Below, one piece after another: positions 26,828-34,054 of a stretch of DNA of 51,996 nucleotides. Position numbers and translations under genes: made by a program. Under the pieces are notes generated by a model. It was given only the letters and a program-made list of their open reading frames with translations, was not told the origin of the DNA and did not search any database. Each line of letters begins with the position of its first letter. Within the stretch, counting starts at the first letter, position 1. The DNA is from an uncultured Bacteroides sp. (GTDB lineage Bacteria > Bacteroidota > Bacteroidia > Bacteroidales > Bacteroidaceae), in the NCBI GenBank assembly GCA_900766195.1, contig CAAFUN010000143.1:1-51996 (forward strand), read 5' to 3'.

Positions 26828-28075
26828 TTAGTTCAGTTTGAGTTTGTTTTTATTCTTATATTCACCCATATCGCTGACCACTACCCGGTCGCCCGGCTTC
26901 AGTCCGCTCAGCACCTCCACATATTCAAAATTGCTGTCGCCAAGCTGTACCTTGCGTTTTACAATCTCATTGTCGGAATTGCTAACAAAGAGTTCGTACT
27001 CGCCGCGCCCCACATAGTAAGAAGCATTGGCAATACGTACCACGTCTTCCTTTACAGCATTCATGACATATACATCTGTTTTGAGTCCGGAACGCAAGCG
27101 ACTATTGCTGTCATCTTTCAGTTGCACACTGAAGGAGATCACCCCATTCTTCGACAAAGGTGTTACGCTGCTCACTGTACCATCCAATTTTTCATTGCCA
27201 ATTTTTACGATAGCCTTACCTCCGGCAGCCACCCGGTCACCATACGTATCGGCTATTTCGGCATCTACCTTAAAGTGACTCAAATCGGATATTACGGCAA
27301 TCTGACTACCTTGTGACACCTGCGCACCAATCTGATTGTTGATATAAGTAAGGATAGCTTTTCGAGGCGAACGTATCTGGGCATCCTCCAGTGTACGCTT
27401 AGTTTCGGAAAGCCCTTTTTTGAAAATACTGAAGTCGAGTTCCTGCACTTTGTATTCCGAAGCTAGCACATCTTTCTCGTTGGCATATTGCTGTTTGAGC
27501 TGCTGATATTCCAGCTGCGCCACGTTATAGCTGAGTTCCGCCTGATGCACCTTGTCGGTAGTGCCCGATCCGAGGCTATCTAAATACTGCTCGTTGCGAA
27601 GTTCTACCTTCATCCGATTCAGTTTCATAGCCGAAACCTTGATCTGCATAGCAAGATCATTGAGCTTGGTCTGATTGTTCATCTTGGTCTGATTGAGCTT
27701 ATAGCTCCTCATTTGCTCCTCATCAAGCATCTTCTTGTAGTCTGTTTCCGCACTCTGCAAATCGAGTTTCATGATGGGTGTTCCCACATTAACACTGTCG
27801 CCACCCTTCTTATAAATTTCCAGAATGCGGGTGTTGATGGGTGAATTGATGATTTCCTCAAAAGCCGGAACCACCTTGCCGGAAGCACTGACACTTACCT
27901 CAATGGTACCTTTGTCCGCAGTAGAAAAAACCAGATCTTTTTCTTTCACCCCCGTACGCATAAACGAAATGAGTACGCTGATTACTACTACCACCACTAC
28001 GCCGGAACCGCCGTAACGGATAATTTTCTTGTTGCGTTCTTTGTTACGCTCCTCTTTCGGAATTTCCCTGTCCAT
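26828..28075 (-). CDS. HlyD/MacA-type periplasmic adaptor protein
   Basis: A 415-aa membrane-fusion protein. It has a short cytoplasmic N terminus, one membrane helix (GGSGVVVVVVISVLISFM, about residues 25-45), the first half of the biotinyl-lipoyl-like fold (TIEVSVSASGKVVPAFEEIINSP), a long alpha-helical hairpin (about 100-215, rich in Gln, Lys and Leu), the second lipoyl half (AQIRSPRKAILTYINNQIGAQVSQGS) and beta-barrel domains to the end. It should bridge the inner-membrane permeases and an outer-membrane TolC-type channel, which is not encoded in this window. It is the first gene of its operon, under a sigma-54-like promoter. Confidence 0.92.
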   Translation of the reverse strand: MDREIPKEERNKERNKKIIRYGGSGVVVVVVISVLISFMRTGVKEKDLVFSTADKGTIEVSVSASGKVVPAFEEIINSPINTRILEIYKKGGDSVNVGTPIMKLDLQSAETDYKKMLDEEQMRSYKLNQTKMNNQTKLNDLAMQIKVSAMKLNRMKVELRNEQYLDSLGSGTTDKVHQAELSYNVAQLEYQQLKQQYANEKDVLASEYKVQELDFSIFKKGLSETKRTLEDAQIRSPRKAILTYINNQIGAQVSQGSQIAVISDLSHFKVDAEIADTYGDRVAAGGKAIVKIGNEKLDGTVSSVTPLSKNGVISFSVQLKDDSNSRLRSGLKTDVYVMNAVKEDVVRIANASYYVGRGEYELFVSNSDNEIVKRKVQLGDSNFEYVEVLSGLKPGDRVVVSDMGEYKNKNKLKLN

Positions 28076-28146
28076 ATTATATCAGCTATTAATCGTTTTA
28101 TAAATTGCGCTTAAATTAAGAAACTTTTCTTTTCTATCAATTGTAA

Positions 28147-28161
28147 GCTAATTGTGTGCCA
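28147..28161 (-). promoter_or_regulatory. Sigma-54-like -24/-12 promoter of the adaptor operon
   Basis: The minus strand reads TGGCAC-ACAAT-TAGC, which fits the consensus TGGCAC-N5-TTGC with one mismatch and keeps the GG-N10-GC rule. It lies 72 bp before the adaptor start codon. Confidence 0.75.
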
Positions 28162-28200
28162 AAACAATAATCCGCTGATAATTAGTAATATAAAATAAAA

Positions 28201-28228
28201 CAGTAGTGTTCGATATCGGACACTACTG
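28201..28228. promoter_or_regulatory. Palindromic activator site of the adaptor operon
   Basis: The core GTGTTCGATATCGGACAC lies at 28206-28223, extended by 5 more matching bases on each side (cagta / tactg). The centre is 53.5 bp upstream of the -24 element, identical to the site in the ATPase operon. It is a likely binding site for an NtrC-type response regulator. Confidence 0.75.
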
Positions 28229-28287
28229 TGCATTTTCATAACATTTCTCAAAAATACAGCCAAGAGACAAACAGCTTTAATAATATC

Positions 28288-29049
28288 CTAAGATTTTTTT
28301 ATACGATAGCTCAATACCATACAATAAAACGAAATTGTGAGTAGAGGTATATGTAGAACTCCTATAAATACAGTATAAGGGCTAAGAAATGAAAGCATAT
28401 TATAGAGCCCAATTATAAAACCGATAATAGCAGTGATTCTATAAGTGACAACGTTTATTTTGGGAAGATTCAACGTCATGATAGTGAGGATCAATGGAGT
28501 TGTCAAACAAAATGAGGTTACTGAGTTCTTGTTAAAGAAGTTTAGCAGATTAAAGTCTAAACCATGGGACGAAATGGGGCATAAGTAAGCAAATAGTGAC
28601 AGAATAACCAGCCAAATATACTTCCGTTTAAAATTAGAAAATTGATAATTGTTTTTCGCTTGAAATATTTCTGCTATCCATACATAAGCAACGAAAAGAA
28701 ACATTATAACATTAATTGAAACAATACTTAAACCATATTTCTCTGTTATTGCTACATTCTGAATAAAGGCAAATACAACATAGCTAATGGAGACATAGAT
28801 ATTGAAAGCAAGTTTCATTCTATTTTTGAAGATAATCAGCAGAATAAAAATTATGAGAGATAAAGATTGAAAATAAACATTATACTCACTGATTTTCATT
28901 TGAAAGGCATTCTGTAACGTAATCGAAATTATGCTATTAATGTTTTCCATATGAAAATTCTTACTAGCAAAAGGTATTAACAAGAATTGGGCAGCAATTA
29001 CAATGAAGAAAAACCACCATTTTTTTGAGATGTAATCTAATTTTTTCAT
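28288..29049 (-). CDS. Unidentified multi-pass membrane protein
   Basis: A 253-aa protein with about seven hydrophobic segments (for example WWFFFIVIAAQFLLIPF, LSLIIFILLIIF, SIVSINVIMFLFVAYVWIAEIF) and a short basic C terminus, RIKKS. I do not recognise the family. It is AT-rich and follows the AraC-type regulator by 40 bp on the same strand, so the two probably form one unit. The long run of hydrophobic segments with few charged residues suggests a sensor or transport-like membrane protein, but no motif allows a firmer statement. Confidence 0.7.
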   Translation of the reverse strand: MKKLDYISKKWWFFFIVIAAQFLLIPFASKNFHMENINSIISITLQNAFQMKISEYNVYFQSLSLIIFILLIIFKNRMKLAFNIYVSISYVVFAFIQNVAITEKYGLSIVSINVIMFLFVAYVWIAEIFQAKNNYQFSNFKRKYIWLVILSLFAYLCPISSHGLDFNLLNFFNKNSVTSFCLTTPLILTIMTLNLPKINVVTYRITAIIGFIIGLYNMLSFLSPYTVFIGVLHIPLLTISFYCMVLSYRIKKS

Positions 29050-29089
29050 AACATTCTGTGCTTTTAAAAATTTAAAATCTGCTGCAAGA

Positions 29090-29827
29090 TTACGATTCCT
29101 TTTTCACTAATAATTGTAAAAAACGGTCATCAGTGTTTTTTGATAACTCCTTAGGTGGTTCGTTTGTGTATTTTTTCACTTCTTTTATATAATGAGATTG
29201 ATCATAGTAATTGAGATCTGGATACAAAATTCCTTCTTTCAATGTTTCAAAGGAACTTCTTAATCGGACTATCTCTAAAAAAGTTTTTAGAGATAGCCCA
29301 AATTGAGTATTGAAATATCGATTAATTTTTCGTCTATCCCAAAGCATTTTGTTTGAAATCTCTTTAACAGTCAGACCGGGTATATATACCATTTCAAGTA
29401 AAAGCATTTTTTTTGAGTCAACTTTTCTTGTCTGTGTGATCTCAACCAGTTTAAGGAAAATTCTTTGTATTCTCTCTTCAAAAGATAAAGATTCTAATAA
29501 GTTTAAATTCCAAAAATCATTATCTAGCAGAGCTGTCGTGTTGAGGATAGAAGCTATTTCTCTATCCAATATATATTCAGCAGCTGAAAGCTTGAATCGT
29601 ATAGCCGAAATTATCACTCCTTTAGGAATATATACATCAAAAGGTTTTGTTCTCAATCCTGATAAAAAGACAGAAATAATTTTCTGTTGTTCAAATATCA
29701 TAAAAAGCTCAAAATATCCATTAGGTAATATAGTGTATTGAACACTATCTTTATTATTATGATATTTCCAAATGCATTTTATATATGACGATATATCGTT
29801 TGGCGGTGGAATTTCTATGTAATTCAT
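29090..29827 (-). CDS. AraC-family transcriptional regulator
   Basis: A 245-aa regulator. The N-terminal 130 residues (MNYIEIPPPNDISSYIKCIWKYH, TILPNGYFELFMIF) match the DUF6597-type sensor domain found before AraC DNA-binding domains in Bacteroidota. The C-terminal part contains two helix-turn-helix units, ending YYDQSHYIKEVKKYTNEPPKELSKN, the second HTH signature. It is more AT-rich than its neighbours. It lies upstream of the unknown membrane protein gene and may control it. Confidence 0.85.
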   Translation of the reverse strand: MNYIEIPPPNDISSYIKCIWKYHNNKDSVQYTILPNGYFELFMIFEQQKIISVFLSGLRTKPFDVYIPKGVIISAIRFKLSAAEYILDREIASILNTTALLDNDFWNLNLLESLSFEERIQRIFLKLVEITQTRKVDSKKMLLLEMVYIPGLTVKEISNKMLWDRRKINRYFNTQFGLSLKTFLEIVRLRSSFETLKEGILYPDLNYYDQSHYIKEVKKYTNEPPKELSKNTDDRFLQLLVKKES

Positions 29828-30432
29828 AACTTCTCTATATTTTAGAAATATTTAATAAAGCACTAATAATCAATTATCATGCACTAACTTGCTGCATAGA
29901 TAAAAATCATCAATCATCAGAATATTATCTATAAAGCACTTACCAGTTTTGTGAGTTACTATAAAATAACTATTAATCCGGAATGAAATCATTACATAGT
30001 AAACGGCTTTATCTTAAATGAGTTAAAGCTTTGCTCATCAAAAATAGCATGCGAGAATAACAATTTACTTTTAAGGTCTATCAACAACTAAGCTTTAATC
30101 TGTGCAATTGGTCGAAATTACAAATTTCTAAACAGAACATGCAAAAATAAACCCTGAAAACTATATTTCGATCAAAAAAACTAAAAACACCAAAAAAAAC
30201 GACATGGACTCGTAGAAAAATGATAAGAAAACACTCTTTTTTCATCAAAAAATAGATAAATATTGAATAAAAAGACGTACTTAAAAAAGATATAATCCAA
30301 CACATAACCTTCTATAGAATGGTCGAATAAAATCATATATACCTCTATAAATAAACAATTTACACATTATATATCAAGCATATAATGCTTGTCTTAACTT
30401 AATAAATATGATGCTAAATAACTACATTTAGT
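29828..30432. other. AT-rich intergenic stretch without a recognised gene
   Basis: About 600 bp of AT-rich sequence between the AraC-type gene and the polypurine tract. A 74-codon minus-strand frame (30081-30305) has a biased, Phe-rich composition and no homology I can recognise. I see no tRNA or clear promoter. Confidence 0.5.
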
Positions 30433-30575
30433 AAAGAAAAGAAATGATGATAAGGAAAAGAAAAAAGAAAAAGAAGAAAAGAAAGTTGCATAAAGAAAAG
30501 AAGAATAAGAAACAAAGAAAAGCAACAGCAGCAAAGAAAAGAGAAAAAAAGAAGAGAGTGAGAGGAGAAAAGGAG
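30433..30575 (+). repeat. Polypurine tract
   Basis: About 140 bp in which the plus strand is almost entirely A and G, with few interruptions. Such strand asymmetry can favour triplex or R-loop formation. It contains the possible basic ORF at 30444-30596 and one arm of the inverted repeat 30522-30590. Confidence 0.6.
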
Positions 30576-30596
30576 ATTTACTGCTGTTGCCATTAA
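30444..30596 (+). CDS. Possible small Lys/Arg-rich protein (doubtful)
   Basis: A 50-codon frame starting with two ATG codons. The product is strongly basic (start MMIRKRKKKKKRKLHKEKKN, middle QRKATAAKKREKKKRVRG) and ends EIYCCCH. It could be a small nucleic-acid-binding protein, but a polypurine tract encodes Lys, Arg and Glu by chance in any frame, so the composition is no proof. There is purine-rich sequence upstream but no recognisable promoter. I keep it as a candidate only. Confidence 0.2.
   Translation: MMIRKRKKKKKKRKLHKEKKNKKQRKATAAKKREKKKRVRGEKEIYCCCH
30522..30590 (+). repeat. Inverted repeat enclosing a purine-rich loop
   Basis: Perfect 10-bp arms, gcaacagcag (30522-30531) and ctgctgttgc (30581-30590), enclose a mostly purine 49-nt loop. 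Transcribed, it would give a stem with an exposed purine loop. Confidence 0.5.
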
Positions 30597-30749
30597 TTTT
30601 TATAATAAATCTAGGCAGGGAAAAAAATGATTGGGCAAACCTTCTATTTTGGGAAATTAGACGAAAGCAACAGTGAAGTAAACTAAGACATAACCAACGC
30701 ACCTAAAAAAAACATATCTCTCTTTTGCTTGGGATACTTCGTCCGGATG

Positions 30750-30778
30750 CCCTAGGCATTTTGGTTTTTTACCTAGGG
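30750..30778. repeat. CCTAGG-containing inverted repeat
   Basis: Arms ccctagg (30750-30756) and cctaggg (30772-30778) with a 15-nt spacer that contains a T-run. It is the first of two adjacent hairpins built around CCTAGG. Confidence 0.5.
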
Positions 30779-30789
30779 GATTCGTTAGA

Positions 30790-30826
30790 TTTGCTTAGGG
30801 TAAACCAATCCTTTACCCTAGGCAAA
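30790..30826. other. 15-bp hairpin upstream of pyrB
   Basis: Arms 30790-30804 and 30812-30826 (tttgcttagggtaaa / tttaccctaggcaaa) pair over 15 bp with one G-T wobble and a 7-nt loop. The right arm contains another CCTAGG. No T-run follows on either strand. It could be the terminator of a lost minus-strand gene whose open frame ends inside it (30818-30991), or a mobile repeat. Confidence 0.55.
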
Positions 30827-30991
30827 TGGATGGTTTAACCAGGGCATAATGACTGACAGCGCCAATGCTGATGCTGCAATAAATGTATGAGTAAACAAGC
30901 CTTCTTGCTGTACCGTTTCAGATTGAAAAAGCTCCTTGCACACTACGGAATAAAGTGCCTTACGGAATGGAAAATAATCTCGATTCTTATT
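30818..30991 (-). pseudogene. Possible gene remnant (open frame without start)
   Basis: On the minus strand a 57-codon open frame runs between two stops and has protein-like composition, including LFTHTFIAASALALSVIMPW near the end. It has no ATG at a useful place. Position, directly followed by a hairpin, is what one expects for the 3' end of a decayed gene. I do not recognise the family; chance is quite possible. Confidence 0.22.
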
Positions 30992-31020
30992 TCAGTTCCC
31001 ACGGATTTTGTGTAACTTTA
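30990..31020 (+). promoter_or_regulatory. Likely promoter of the pyrB operon
   Basis: TTTC (30990-30993), a 19-bp spacer and TAACTTTA (31013-31020) resemble the Bacteroides consensus with one mismatch in each box. The leader to the pyrB start would be about 25 nt, which leaves no room for an attenuator. Confidence 0.5.
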
Positions 31021-31052
31021 CACTCTCGAAAAGAACAAAAAACATGAACGAT

Positions 31053-31991
31053 ATGGAAAACAAGAGTTTAGTCACCATTGCCGAGCACAGCAAGGAGAAG
31101 ATTCTCTACATGATCGAGATGGCTAAGCAATTCGAAGCCCATCCTAACAGTAAACTGTTGGAAGGAAAAGTTGTCGCTACACTCTTTTTCGAGCCCTCTA
31201 CCCGCACAAGGTTAAGTTTTGAAACAGCGGCCAACCGTCTTGGCGCACGCGTCATCGGATTCAGTGATCCGAAAGCGACCAGCTCGTCGAAAGGCGAAAC
31301 GCTGAAAGATACCATCAAGATGGTGAGTAATTACGCCGACATCATCGTGATGCGACATTTTTTGGAAGGTGCAGCACGATACGCCAGTGAAGTAACAGAT
31401 GTTCCTATTGTTAATGCCGGAGATGGATCAAACCAGCACCCTTCGCAAACCATGCTCGACCTCTACTCTATCTACAAGACACAGGGTACATTGGAAAATC
31501 TGAATATCTTTCTGGTCGGTGATTTGAAGTACGGAAGAACGGTGCACTCCCTGCTTATGGCTATGCGTCATTTTAATCCCACATTTCATTTCATTGCTCC
31601 TGAAGAGCTCAGAATGCCCGAAGAATACAAAATCTATTGTCGGGAACAAGGCATAAAATACGTAGAACATACCGAGTTTACCGAGGAAATTATAGCAGAT
31701 GCTGACATCCTCTACATGACTCGCGTACAACATGAGCGTTTTACCGATCTGATGGAATATGAACGTGTGAAAAACGTCTATGTTCTAAGAAAGAAAATGT
31801 TGGAGCATACACGTCCCAATTTACGTATCCTCCATCCGCTACCTCGCGTGAATGAAATAGCGTATGATGTGGATGAAAGTCCCAAAGCCTATTACTTTCA
31901 GCAGGCGCAAAACGGGTTATATGCCCGTGAAGCGATACTCTCTGATGTATTGGGCATCACTTTGGAACAAGTAAAAGCATCTTTATCGTAG
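31053..31991 (+). CDS. pyrB: Aspartate carbamoyltransferase, catalytic subunit
   Basis: Catalyses carbamoyl phosphate + aspartate to carbamoyl aspartate, the committed step of pyrimidine synthesis. 312 aa from ATG 31053, close to the 311 of E. coli; ATG 31044 would add three residues. The carbamoyl-phosphate-binding motif FEPSTRTRLSFE is at about 46-57, HPSQTMLDLY and the C-terminal HPLPRVNEIAYDVD follow, and the 80s loop is present as FSDPKATSSSKGETLKDT. The regulatory chain pyrI follows after 28 bp, so a PyrB6I6-type allosteric holoenzyme is expected. Confidence 0.97.
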   Translation: MENKSLVTIAEHSKEKILYMIEMAKQFEAHPNSKLLEGKVVATLFFEPSTRTRLSFETAANRLGARVIGFSDPKATSSSKGETLKDTIKMVSNYADIIVMRHFLEGAARYASEVTDVPIVNAGDGSNQHPSQTMLDLYSIYKTQGTLENLNIFLVGDLKYGRTVHSLLMAMRHFNPTFHFIAPEELRMPEEYKIYCREQGIKYVEHTEFTEEIIADADILYMTRVQHERFTDLMEYERVKNVYVLRKKMLEHTRPNLRILHPLPRVNEIAYDVDESPKAYYFQQAQNGLYAREAILSDVLGITLEQVKASLS

Positions 31992-32019
31992 AATCGTAAA
32001 TTACTGTACTACACCGATT

Positions 32020-32481
32020 ATGAACGAAAAAAAACAAGAATTACAGGTTGCCGCTCTCGAGAACGGCACTGTTATCGATCATATCCCGTCTGAAAAGCTA
32101 TTTACCGTAGTGTCGCTACTCGGACTTGAACGTATGTCCAACAATATCACCATAGGTTTCAATCTGAAAAGTAAAAAACTGGGGAAGAAAGGCATTATAA
32201 AGATTGCCGATAAGTTTTTCTGTGATGATGAAATCAATCGTATTGCCGTTGTTGCACCATGTGTAAAGCTAAATATTATCCGCGATTATGCGGTAGTGGA
32301 AAAGCGTGAAGTGAGTCTACCGGATGAGCTTCATGGAATTGTGAAATGTGCAAATCCTAATTGCATCACCAATAATGAACCCATGCCAACCCTATTTCGT
32401 GTGGTGGATAAAGACAATTGTGTTATCCGTTGCCATTATTGTGAAAAAGAGCAGATGCGCGGTTATATTGAAATCATTTGA
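32020..32481 (+). CDS. pyrI: Aspartate carbamoyltransferase, regulatory subunit
   Basis: Allosteric chain that binds CTP and ATP and holds the catalytic trimers together; 153 aa, the same length as in E. coli. The N-terminal nucleotide-binding domain starts LQVAALENGTVIDHIPSEKLF. The C-terminal zinc domain keeps the four cysteines as VKCANPNCITN and IRCHYCEKE. Coupled to pyrB with a 28-bp spacer. A flavin reductase gene follows in the same direction. Confidence 0.97.
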   Translation: MNEKKQELQVAALENGTVIDHIPSEKLFTVVSLLGLERMSNNITIGFNLKSKKLGKKGIIKIADKFFCDDEINRIAVVAPCVKLNIIRDYAVVEKREVSLPDELHGIVKCANPNCITNNEPMPTLFRVVDKDNCVIRCHYCEKEQMRGYIEII

Positions 32482-32538
32482 AAGTGTAGCTTATAGGATT
32501 AATATAGAACTCTTTCTTCATACATAAATGAGCATATT

Positions 32539-33126
32539 TTGAAAAAAGGAACAAGCGTAAAACAGGATTGGAAACCCGGCACAATGATTTATCCATTGCC
32601 TGCCATAATGGTGAGTTGCGGAAGTACTCCTGAAGAATATAATATTATCACAGTGGCATGGACAGGTACTATTTGTACCAATCCACCAATGTGTTACATA
32701 TCCGTACGTCCCGAACGATATTCTTATGAGATATTGAAGAAAAATATGGAGTTTGTGATTAACTTGACGACTAAAGATATGGCACATGCCACTGATTGGT
32801 GCGGAGTACGCTCGGGTAAGACGTATAACAAGTTTAAAGAAACCGGACTAACTCCCGGTAAATGTTCTATCGTAAGCGCTCCACTCATAGAAGAGTCTCC
32901 GTTGTGCATAGAATGTAGGGTAAAAGAGATTATCTCTTTAGGCACTCACGACATGTTTATTGCTAATGTGGTAAATGTACGTGCCGACGAACAGTATCTA
33001 AATACGGAAACGGGAAAATTTGACTTGGCGGCTTCAAATCTGCTGAGTTATGTGCATGGTGGTTATTATGAATTGGGAGATAAGGTAGGAAAATTCGGAT
33101 GGTCAGTAGAAAAGAATAAAACGTAG
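32539..33126 (+). CDS. Flavin reductase family protein
   Basis: FMN-binding split-barrel protein of the flavin reductase family, 195 aa. Features include the FMN-contact region IITVAWTGTICTNPPMCYISVRPERYSYEIL and the conserved KTYNKFKETGLTPG stretch. The frame begins with TTG at 32539 (MKKGTSVKQDWKPGTM); no in-frame ATG lies before that and the next ATG is at 32584, which would cut off residues usually kept in relatives, so TTG is the likely start. It is downstream of pyrBI and 6 bp before a PorT-like barrel, so probably in one transcript. Substrate and partner enzyme unknown. Confidence 0.87.
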   Translation: MKKGTSVKQDWKPGTMIYPLPAIMVSCGSTPEEYNIITVAWTGTICTNPPMCYISVRPERYSYEILKKNMEFVINLTTKDMAHATDWCGVRSGKTYNKFKETGLTPGKCSIVSAPLIEESPLCIECRVKEIISLGTHDMFIANVVNVRADEQYLNTETGKFDLAASNLLSYVHGGYYELGDKVGKFGWSVEKNKT

Positions 33127-33132
33127 TGCTTT

Positions 33133-33948
33133 ATGTTTGATCGTACATCAAAATACTATAATAGGCTTAGACAATTCCTTTTTCGACTAATCAGTGAAAG
33201 AACTTTTGGATTGGTCTGTCTGCTGCTTGCCACTACAATTGGCATGTATGCCCAGTCTCCACATGTTCCGGGGACGGTTGATAATGATATTCCAACTAAA
33301 AGCAAAACTGAGCAAAAAATTAATTTTGGAATTAAAGGCGGATTTACTTCTTCTCTCTTTTTAGTTTCTAACCTCAGTATAAACGGGGCAAAAGTGGATG
33401 AGGTGCAAAACAATTATAAAATAGGCCATTTTAGTTCCATCTTTATGCGGATTAATTTTCGTAAATATTTCCTGCAACCTGAAATATCATACAATGTTAA
33501 CCGCTGTAACATTACGTTTTATGAGCCAGGTCAAACGTCAGAAACAACTACCGATCCACCTTCTATTACTTCATCCATACATAGTATTGATGTACCCGTG
33601 TTATACGGATATAATGTAGTGAAAAGCGGAATATACAGTATGGCTATTTTTGGAGGTCCGAAACTTAGATATATATGGAATAAAAAGAGTGAAATAACTT
33701 TTGAGAATTTTAATATAGACAATCTACACGAAAAACTTTATCCTTTCAATGTTTCATTAACAATAGGAACAGCTGTAACCATTTCACGAATATTTTTTGA
33801 TTTTAGATATGACATAGGCTTGCACAATATATCGCGTAAGATAACAGAGCATAATACAGCATTAACGGACGATACAGCTCCGCAAAACGAACTTCGTTTT
33901 CAACGAAGGGATAATGTGCTCAGCTTTTCGCTGGGACTTATCTTTTAG
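33133..33948 (+). CDS. PorT-family outer-membrane beta-barrel protein
   Basis: A 271-aa exported protein. After an unusually long basic N terminus (MFDRTSKYYNRLRQFLFRLISERT) a hydrophobic stretch (FGLVCLLLATTIGMYAQ) gives a signal peptide with an AQ cleavage site. The mature part has the strand pattern of PorT-like barrels, INFGIKGGFTSSLFLV and INFRKYFLQPEISYNVN, and ends NVLSFSLGLIF with a terminal Phe. Function unknown. It is separated by 6 bp from the flavin reductase gene. Confidence 0.8.
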   Translation: MFDRTSKYYNRLRQFLFRLISERTFGLVCLLLATTIGMYAQSPHVPGTVDNDIPTKSKTEQKINFGIKGGFTSSLFLVSNLSINGAKVDEVQNNYKIGHFSSIFMRINFRKYFLQPEISYNVNRCNITFYEPGQTSETTTDPPSITSSIHSIDVPVLYGYNVVKSGIYSMAIFGGPKLRYIWNKKSEITFENFNIDNLHEKLYPFNVSLTIGTAVTISRIFFDFRYDIGLHNISRKITEHNTALTDDTAPQNELRFQRRDNVLSFSLGLIF

Positions 33949-33994
33949 AAGCTAAAAAACTCTATTCTCTTACAGTTTATTTGCTTTTTTGCCG

Positions 33995-34002
33995 TAAATT
34001 TG
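33995..34002 (+). promoter_or_regulatory. Putative -7 element of glyA
   Basis: TAAATTTG matches TAnnTTTG, 52 bp before the glyA start codon. No -33 TTTG lies at the standard distance. Confidence 0.4.
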
Positions 34003-34054
34003 TGCGCTTAAAAGAGATTTTGATTTATTTATTATAATCTATATATAAGCAATA

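Noticed and set aside
30081..30305. 74-aa minus-strand ORF
   Set aside because: AT-rich, Phe/Ile/Cys-biased translation with no motif, no start signal and no family resemblance.
30394..30702. 102-aa minus-strand ORF rich in Ser, Phe and Leu
   Set aside because: It is the reverse complement of the polypurine tract. Pyrimidine-only codons give Phe, Ser, Leu and Pro by composition alone.
30750..30826. pyrB attenuator or pyrimidine-sensing leader
   Set aside because: The probable pyrB promoter (30990-31020) is downstream of these hairpins, so they would not be in the pyrB transcript.
31008..31052. Upstream start for PyrB
   Set aside because: The extra residues do not match the family N terminus, and the proposed promoter -7 box overlaps this region.
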